From Oxytricha trifallax (Eukaryota; Ciliophora; Spirotrichea; Sporadotrichida; Oxytrichidae), in the NCBI GenBank assembly GCA_000711775.1, contig ARYC01002578.1:25687-89686 (forward strand): 64,000 nucleotides of DNA, written 5' to 3'. The translations under genes and the position numbers were made by a program. Positions within the stretch are counted from its first letter, which is position 1. Each line of letters begins with the position of its first letter. The notes under the pieces are model-generated. The model was not told the DNA's origin, searched no databases, and worked only from the letters and a program-made list of their open reading frames with translations. Of the stretch, positions 26,764 through 36,800 are shown piece after piece.

Positions 26764-27569
26764 ATGGACAGAGCAAAGATTATTGATGATACTATTCAAG
26801 TCATTAACATCAATCGTGACGGCAAATTCTTCGAGAAGGGTTAGTCATACAATTATACAATTATTTTTTACATTGAAGGTCATTCTTCATTTACAATATA
26901 CATTCTAAGCAATTTTGCTTTGAATCAATAAATTGTACTTAATTATACTTAAACTCACTTATTAATTGCGAAGTTCCTCAATATCATTGTCTCAAGAACA
27001 TAGTCTAATTATGATTTATATATAGTTTCAAGAATTGAAGCCAAGTCTGAAGTGAACAAGCTTGAAGTTCAACTTGATGTGAACACTGATATCTACCCAA
27101 TGGAAAAGGATGCTTACTATGCAATCAAAAAACAATATTAAATGATTAATATGTAAGAACCAATATCATTTTAGTTAATGTGCATCGCTTCATCTATCAA
27201 CACTGATGGCTCAGAGGAGTTTGACATCTTCCGCTACCAATCAGAGGGCAGTGTAGCTGGTCCAGATGGCCAGGGAAGTCTCCTTGACCAGTACGAGTAT
27301 GTCATGCACGGTAAAGTCTTCAAGTACACTATTGACAATGACAAGATGTAAGTTATCAATATATTTGAGAAACGAATTCGTGAATATAAATGAGTTATTA
27401 ACTGAGCTTTTTTCACCGATTCGTGAAGACGGCATTAATACTAACTTTATTATATAGATCTGTGTTTATCAGCTATGGTGGTTTGTTGATGAGTTTGACT
27501 GGCGGCTTGAAGGAACTCAAGAACCTTGAAATTGACTCAAGAGTGTATCTCCTCATGAAAAAGATTTGA
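26764..27569 (+). CDS. RPB8: RNA polymerase subunit RPB8 (ABC3), shared by Pol I, II and III
   Basis: RPB8 is a small OB-fold subunit common to the three nuclear RNA polymerases. The frame starts at ATG 26764 ([16 protein letters not shown]). Intron 26840-27025 splits a Val codon and is followed by [19 protein letters not shown] and IYP, matching the family's VSR…LDVN-IYP. Then come [14 protein letters not shown], intron 27348-27457, and the signature [12 protein letters not shown] and [10 protein letters not shown] before TGA 27567-27569. A Gln/Ile-rich stretch before CIASSI (about 27130-27185) is longer than in relatives and may hide an extra intron or IES. Confidence 0.93.
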
Positions 27570-27818
27570 TTTATATATGACATTTGTTTGGAATGGAATA
27601 ATTAGCAGCTTACTTAATTTAATTAGAGATTAATCATTAATTGGCTAAATTTATTTATAAAATTCATTCAAATTGAGAACAAACAAGTGAGATCTATAAC
27701 TTTATCTTTCATTTCTCAATATATTTTCTTATAGAAAAGAAATATAAACTCATTAAGACTTAACTGATTTTATTGTTAATTAATTATACTTATATTAAAA
27801 ATACTTAATTAAGAAGAC
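27570..27818. other. Convergent intergenic region, RPB8 and MTR4 3' ends
   Basis: Only about 250 bp separate the two stop codons. Nothing specific is seen. Confidence 0.4.
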
Positions 27819-30800
27819 TCATAAATAAAGTGATGCTGCAAACACAATACCTCTCTTGAGACCTTTTTGAGCCTCTTCAAACTTTCTCTTTTACTCCATA
27901 TTTCCAATAATCTTTTATATTATGATTGATTTATAGTAATTATATATGTATTGTGTAAATTTACTTAAATTTTAATAAATTATCTTGCAAGACTCTGTCA
28001 TTTGACTAAGTAATTCGTCTAATCTACGGAAAGCTCTAATAATTGTGCCTTCATATACATCCTGTGCAATTTCACAAATTTCCTTGAATTTGGCTCCCTA
28101 ACACCACTTGTAAGAGAAATTTATAATACTTACACTTTTTAAATTAAAATGTAAGTGATTTCCATTATGTCTGGTCTGAACTTCTGTACATACTCTTCCT
28201 TGTCTAATGGAATTTTACTCTCAACCATAATAAACTTAAATCATATTTATTAATTCCACGAAGTAAACTTTTGTAGATAATTGTTTAGATTGATTATTTA
28301 TAGGTTTAGTGGCAATTTTCTCAGCTGCTTATTGCAGTAGTTAAAATGGCTGAGTAAACTTCTCTTCTTTGGGCATTTTGACCTCCCCCTTTACATCTGT
28401 AAATACTAAACATGAGCACAGTGCTGCAATCTGATTAGGTTCCATTTTTTAATTAAGTCATGCTTTTTTATGAATGAAACATGTATTAATTAGACCATGT
28501 TTTGGAACATACCTGAGAAGAGTAGCTCTGTAACGAGGAGCTCATCACTTGCTGAAATGGAGCAGGCAACTTTACCTTTGAGTGTTGGTTAATCAGTTTT
28601 CTCACACATCTCTAGTCTTCTCATAACTCTCTTCATTTTATTTGAGTATTTTTGATTTAATTAGATTTGTTTCAACTTAAAATCATTAGATTATCAATAA
28701 AGATAATCTTCATGTTAACTAGGTCGTTCTTCATGATCATCTCACTGGCTTTCTTTACACTTTCTTCTAACTCAGTCATTGTATGTTTTATCTCTTTCTT
28801 TCTTGCAAATAATATCTCATGTTGATCTGATACTGATTGATTCTGCAAGTATTTCTCATTAACATAATAATAATTAAATGTAGTCAATAAATAAGAGAAA
28901 TTAAGAATATATGGTAAATTATAAATTTCATTGATCTTTTGAAGTTCATTATCAATTAGAGTTTTCGCTTTGAAAAATTTCTTAAGCTCTGAATTCTCAA
29001 TTTCCATATCTTTGATGGGGTCTAACAGGGGAATCTTTGCACCAAACTCGAATCTCTGCATTATTTAGAAGAACATTTTAGTAAAATTTTTCCAAATTTA
29101 TAACTAAATTTATCCAACTCTCTTTTAAAATAATATACCACAAACATGTTCTCAACTTGCTTGGCGTTATCTTAGTCCTTGAGGTTATGTGGTAAGTTTA
29201 CCTATATAGTACTAATGGCAGCTATGTTGGTGTGATGCATGATAACTGGGCATACTCCCAATCTGCCGTCTTTAGCTTTGGCGTCACCTGGCTGCAATAA
29301 ATTGTCATTTGTCAATCTGTTCTTCACATTTCATTAAATCTTAGAAATACCAAAATAAAATGCACTACTAAGCATGTTATATTAACATAGAGGTAGACAT
29401 CAAGGATGAAGTGGTTTTCATTCTAAGATAGAATGTCTAAGGCCTGGCTGGTTTTACTCTTGGCTGCCATCATAAACTTCTTGGGATTAATTTTTTGCTT
29501 AGTCCAGCTTACTACAATACCCCAACCCCAATCTTACTGCTCTGAACATATCTTAACCAATCTGCCTGGGACCATAAATGGGTAAAAAATAGATAATCTT
29601 CATATATTTGTAGGTTTTACTTACAATATAATTTAATGGCATGATATTTTCTGGTTCACATACAATTGTGTTAATTTTCTAGTCAATCTACTGTCTCTGA
29701 CTGATATATTTAGTTTTCTTCTCATATTTATCTTCTAGTGGAATGTTGATTGATTTATATTCAGCTATTAATTCAGTGAGTTTGGCTTTCATCTGAGGGC
29801 AAGCTCTTTCATTTTAGAATTGATGGAAACTATTAAAATTACTATAAAATTAATTAATGGCTAATACTACTATTAAAATGAAAACTCTTAAGGATGATAT
29901 CTTCAGGACTAATATCTTCAAGTCTCATCATATTTAAGAGCATGTTGTATCCCAAATGAAAAGCAGAGTAAAGTGGATCACTCTATCCTTTATTTCTTAT
30001 TTTAAAATTTCATTTCATATACAAATAGTACATTAATATATGATGTGTAATCCCTTGAGAATGTTCTTAGCAACATCAGGCTCGAGTTTCTTATTAGCAA
30101 TCATGATAGTGACTCCTCTATCGTCTAAGCCACGACGACCAGCACGCCCGGACATCTGAATGAACTCACCACCTGTAATCCAGCGGTACTCATCACCATC
30201 GAATTTCTCAATTGACGTAAAAACTACAGTTCATATATAACTTTAAATATAACTTAGTTCTAGCAGGCATGTTGATACCCATTGAGAAAGTCTCAGTAGT
30301 GAATAAAATCTTTAAGAGACCTTCCTGGAAGAGTAACTCAATGACTTCCTTGACTATAGGAAGCAGACCACCATGATGTATACCAATACCTCTTTATAAT
30401 AAGGGCAACATTGATTGAATAGTGGGCAGTTGAGCATCTTCCTCTGCTAATGAGGACATTGCATTATTGAAAATAAGCTTAATCTGGTCCTTTTCTTAAT
30501 AAAATTAATAATTTAAAATCTTTTTGATTTGCTATCTTGTTAGTTATAATATTTTACGATTAATATAGAAAATAAGTCAAAAATTAAATTTAAACTTGTT
30601 TTAGATTTCTTCATCTTTATTGAAATCGCAACCCTTAAGAGCCATAGCATAAGCTTCGCAGTCACGCTTTGAAAAACTGAAAACAATACATGGATCTAGT
30701 CCCTTATCTACAATAAGTGTGATGATTTTCTTCATTTCTGAGTTTTAAGTAGTTTTCTACTAGGTGGTCTTGTTTCTATTCTTTTTATCATTAATGATAA

Positions 30801-33800
30801 AATTTATTACCAGAATAGCTTGAAATGAATATTCCAAATCAGGAGTTTATTTTCTAGTGTTTAATAATTAATTGTAAATCATCAAGAATCTTATCTAAGT
30901 TCATGTCATTTTCGAGTACACTAATTGCTTTGGTGAAATTTTACTCCTTAAACTGACCGTTTTAGTCAACCACACAGTATATACCCTCTCCTCCCATGGG
31001 ATTAATAAGAATATATTTTATATTAAATGGGGTAGATGAAATGCTGGAGTGGAGTGGGTCTGTAGTCAGTATATACAACTGAACAAGGTTGCTTCTTTAT
31101 TTTCACGATCCACTCAGCAAACTCTCTAGCATTGGGAATAGTTGCAGACAAGAATACTCATATAATATAAGGGTGTTTCATCTATGTATGATTTGAGTAA
31201 AATAAGAGGATAATGCAAATCAAAAACTTATTCTTAATTAAATTTATCCATGATAATACAATAATATTTTGTTTGTTTACACTATAATGTTATGTCTGAT
31301 TTAAAAACTTCCTACATTTATATATAATTATTTTATTCTCGGTTTCCCTTTATTTTATAATAGCTTTTCCCAATGTTTGAAATACCATTTCTGAACTCCT
31401 CGAGTTGTTCAAATTATGCATTGATTACTCATTTCAGTATTCATTCAAGTGTGAGTTTAGGTTTTTCAATTCCTCTTTAAATTTACTCAGTCATTTATAT
31501 CCTGAAGATTCTAAGTGCTTCTCTTACATCTGGAATTTACTTCTATACTATTTGTCTCAGAAGTGGGGCTAGCTCTTAAAGATAATAAATAGAAAAAGAA
31601 AGAAAGCGAAAATCAATAAATAGCAATTTTTTAAAATAATTCTTCTAATGCGTTGTCTGATGGATCATCTGTCCAAGTTTTAATAAATATGCCGTTTTCT
31701 GGTTGCATTTAGAAATTCTCAGCTACATTATCAACAATCAGGGTTTTAGATAAGTCTCTGCCTGTTCTAGATAAATCCTAAATTAAAATAAACAATTATT
31801 CAATCAATTAAAGTAATTTAATTATTTCTTATGATATAAATTATCATTCAATCCTTGATGTGACACTATCCATTTGACTAAGTATGTTGCCTGTAGAGAC
31901 GGTAAGATATATATCTATGGGGATCTAATTGATCAAGTACCCAATCAGCATACTATAACATTTGGAGTTAAAAATCAAGTAATGCATTGAATGTAATATA
32001 TAAAATATTAGTGTATTGATTGTTTTAACTTACATCTTGCATGCCAGCTGTGAAAATTACTAATTCATAATATTATGACATTTCTCTAAGGAATTCTTGA
32101 GCGCCTGGTCTTATTAAAAATGTACCTATCTATGATTCATATACAAAATAAAACCTGAAATTAATTTAATTTAATACTTTGCTAGATTTAGTCCTAATTT
32201 GACAATTTAATAATCTAATAAATATGATTCCCCGATTGGGTTCATAAGATCTGGGTCATTTATGCTTTCGATATTGTAGGAATACATTTGAATTTGGAAA
32301 ATTAATTTAAATTAAATCAAAATCGTGGCAGTTAAAGTTGGCCAATTTAAACGATCTTGGGCTCATTTGATAGAGAATTCAAAATTAGCTGGACTTTACT
32401 ATTGGCGGTACTATTTTATCGCATCCCTGGAGCGAGATAACTTCACTTTAATGTGAGGGTATAATTTAATGAATTTAGAGGTGTTTAATTAAAGTGAAGT
32501 TATCTCGCTCCAGGGATGCGATAAAATAGTACCGCCAATAGTAAAGTCCAGCTAATTTTGAATTCTCTATCGAATGAGCCCAAGATCGTTTAAATTGGCC
32601 AACTTTAACTGCCACGATTTTGATTGAATATTTATTTATTTTAAATTAATTTTCCAAATTCAAATGTATTCCTACAATATAGTGAATCAAAGTCTCGTCA
32701 AGGTCAAGTACAAGTGTATAACAACCAGGGATTTACTGTTTGGGTAAAAAGGGTTCCACAACTTAAGGTAAATGATAAGAATCATCGGCTGGTCCATAGT
32801 GATTTTTATTAGTATTTCTTTAATGATTTAAAGCCAATAAAAACAGTTATCAAAATAAATATAAAAGTGATATTGTATTGCTTATTAGAGCTAGTCCATT
32901 AAGTTGTAGTCATTAGTGTTGTTACTATTATTCATTTAGATTTCATTTTAGTATTGATTTTCATATTGATATTGTGTTTATTTTGGACCATTTTGTACGT
33001 TTAGCATTGCTTGTTAGTTCAGTGCTTTAAAAAATCTGAATATTAATACATATAAAATTGCTTTGATCAAGTTATCTTTCACTCTGTTTATGTGAATCTT
33101 TTCAATTTCATTTAGTACAACATTTATAGAGTTGAATAGCTGTTTTCCATCTTCTTTGGCTCTCTTGCTTATACTAATAAAACTTTTCAGCATCTGCTCA
33201 TTATTGTTATATTAATATATTTATAGGTAAAAATATATGAATTTTATAGATGTTCAATTTTGTTTTAATGGCAATATTTTTGAAATATCATTATAACCAA
33301 TTTTTAAATAAATTATAAGCTTTATTAATTCCAGATTATATATTTTTCTAAACAGTAAAGTTGAGATAAATTGATATAAACTAAGAAGAAAAATAATTAA
33401 AAATTATTTTTTATTTTTTAATATTGGAATTGATCTCTACATTTCTAGCATCCTCAGTCATTGTAAGAATAACATCTCCATTTATTCTAGATTTAGTGTA
33501 AATGATATCCTTAAGTGCAACGGCCCACACATTAGTTTCAATGTGTTCAAGGCCCATTCTGTGCAGTACATAACAGATAACATGAATAAAGTTCTAATGT
33601 GCTTAGATCAGTACTTTCTTAAGAGATTTGAACTGACTTTTCAATTAAGAAGACTATCGGTTTTAAACTATGAATGCAGTTATTACAACTGAAATACTCT
33701 CGAAAATAAGCCCTTTTCTTATTGTCTTTCTAGTATGAGGGTCTCTATAGATCTTATAAATGTCAAAGAGGCAGGTCGAGTCTTTTGTCACTTCCCACCA

Positions 33801-36800
33801 TTCTTCACATAGTATCATTAATTTCTGAAGAGTGTTAGGTCCAATAACTTCAAGAGACTAAATCATAGTCCAAAGTTTGATCTCTTAGAATAAAACTGCT
33901 TCCAAATTGATCATAAACTTTTACTTATTAGAATGTGATTAATGACTTTGGCAATTGCATTAACTGCAGCTTTGATTTGTTTGACCATCTAGGGAAGTTA
34001 CACAGCTGCAAATAACTCCTGATGACGTGGGATGAGTATCTAAACCGCTTTCAGTAGTGAATGGATTATCTCCGGCAGCATTAGATAGTCTTTATTATAA
34101 TTGACTCAATCTCTCTTGAAGCTATGTATTATTAATCTACAAAGTGCTATTTAATGATTATCGAATGTGATTGTTGGCATGTGTGGCCTACCTTGAAGTA
34201 TCCATTTCGCAATCATCCCCATCTTCAATTTAAGTAAGAAGAATCTTATTTTCTAATTTATGAAACTATGCGTTTTTGCTTTGAGGTGATACCGCAGTCA
34301 AAGTCATTTCAAAAGGTCCACCTGCTTTGGTTGAGAACATATTTCTACCACTGCTATGATTGTTTCTAGTATTAACTTAAAGTGTGCATGCGAGTGTACT
34401 TTGAATCCAATTATTTTAAGTTAGACCCTTGTCAAGTGTATCAAAACCATTTTTAAGTTAGTAATCTCTAACTTTTGACTCCTTAGTATTTTCATGATTA
34501 GAAGAAAAGTTGAGTAAACTTTTAGCGTTTTAAGGCTAACTATCACAACTCATGCGTTTCGATTTGAAAATGTTTTGAAATTGAGTTTAGGGTAATTATA
34601 TCGGGGTTCTCATGCTATTTATATCTTCGTCAATCGAGCTTACTTCATCTACACATAAAACTTTAATTTGAAAGTCTTCTTCTGAAATAGTATCGATATT
34701 ATTCTAGAGTAGTTGTTAATTTTAGCTAGCCTAATGATTACTTTGTAGTAAGTGTTGCTATTAATAACTTTTATCAAAGTTTAAGTTTTGTTTGACTCCA
34801 TGATCCATAGTAGTATGCATAAATTGATTTTTAAACTCGGAGACATTAGAGTTTAAAGTTACTGGATTGATCATAGTTGAGGCTTTATGTTGAGGAGATA
34901 TTATCATAGCATTAGAGTTTGGTGAAGGAAGCTAGCTTATGATTATATTTTGGTTGATATTCTGATGATAAGTGGTTTGCATTTATTAATAACCTGGAGT
35001 ATGTGTATTCAATTTCTCGTGAGTTGATAGCAAACTCTGACAACCGCTAGATGGACTTGACATGTAATTTTGAGATCTTTAATTACTGAAAGTAGTTGGA
35101 TTTGGGCACTCTTTAGGGTCAAATTTATGAATCATCGTAATTTACTAAGGTTATTGTACTATGTTATTTGGAGTAGTCGTGGCAGTCATTTCAAGCTATT
35201 TTAAACAATTAGAGAAAAAATATACTTAATTTTCCTTTCGTTGTTTGTTACCCAGATCCACCTTGATGTCCAAATTAATTTTCCTTATTAGAATTAAAGC
35301 TGGTTGTAGCCATTGCAGTTGAATTTAAATTTTACTACCTGGAACTACCTACACTTGGCGTGACTTTCTTTAAAGTATTTTTGTTTGAACTAAGCCTCTT
35401 GTTTTATTAGACATTGGATTTATTAATCGTTGATGATGTCGAATTAATATTTTTAATAAAACATAATTTAAAAGAAATAAACCGATTTCTCACAATTTTT
35501 ATAGGAAAAAGACTACTTAAATTAAATTATTAAAAAATATTGGTTGTTAAAAGATGGGACCTTTATTTCATATTTTTTGTATTTAAATAAATTAATTGCG
35601 ACAGTACGATTAATTTAACGTATATATTATAATTATTTACTAATTAACTTGCTAGTTTAATAATTTAAATTTAAATTTTGAGTAATCAGAAATTCAAGAG
35701 TCTTCGATTATATTTAATCATGAAGAATTTTATTATAAATCAGTAAAGATTTCTGTTATAAAAATGTCTGAAAAACATGTTTAAATTTTGTTATTTTTTC
35801 CCAAATAAAAGCGTATATGAACTTGTCTTATTAAGATTAATAGTATGAATTAAGAGAGAGCGAGACATTAAAATTCTTAAATTAGGAAGAGTCAATTTAA
35901 GTACGACGCCTCGCTCCATATTTAAATTATTAATAGGGTTGATATTTCAAAGTAAATCAAGGCAGGATGCTAAAGATATATTCAAATTCAAGCATATTTG
36001 CAATTTTATGCCAAAATGCAAAGAATTTAATCTTTCAATCCTTAATTGATTCAACATTGATTCTCTTAATTATTAAATATTAAGTAGCTTACTCATTTCA
36101 ATTTTAATTTTTTAATTAATTTGTCTATATTTATAAAGCAGTTTATTTCCACTTAAAATTTTCAATAAATTTATAATTTAACTTACTATCAGTCATTTGC
36201 AATGAGTAGGTTATTATTTACTACGTTAACGCTAGCTATATAAATAGCAGCTGAAGTTTTATAAGTTAATTTTCAAATAAAGTTTGATATCTTTACTTAT
36301 TTGGTTCATTAGAAAATGCTTGAGCCTCCTGGAACAGACAGAGCGAGTGAGCTTGGCAAGTGATAGCTGCTCTCCTCCATTTACTCTTCAATCGTGTCTT
36401 CGTCATACACTGCGGGATTTATCAGCATGTAGTTAAAGCCATTTCCATTGCTGCTTGCAAAAGCAGTGTTTAGTGATATAAATAAATTAATTAGGATTCT
36501 TTAGATATTTTATGTGATGTTGAGGTGAAACCTCCGAGATTTTTGTTAGTAGTTGACTTTGAGGTATTTGCTAAAGAATTACTCCAAGTAATAGAATTAT
36601 CAACTGAGAGAGATTTGTTCTTTAGAGGCTCCATTGGAGAGAGCTCAGCGATATTTCTAGGGCTTATCATAAATGTGTTTTGACTTTAAAATACTGGTTA
36701 AGTCAAATGGTGAGAGTTATGAGAATGAAACATGTTAAATTGCTAATTGCTCACATAAAATAACTATAAAATTTAGTTTACAAGTATTATTTTAACATGA

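Noticed and set aside
35200..35450. Definite start codon for the phosphatase gene
   Set aside because: Two overlapping frames are open (one starting MSNKTRG, one Asn/Ser-rich without ATG) and neither joins cleanly to the downstream MDS.
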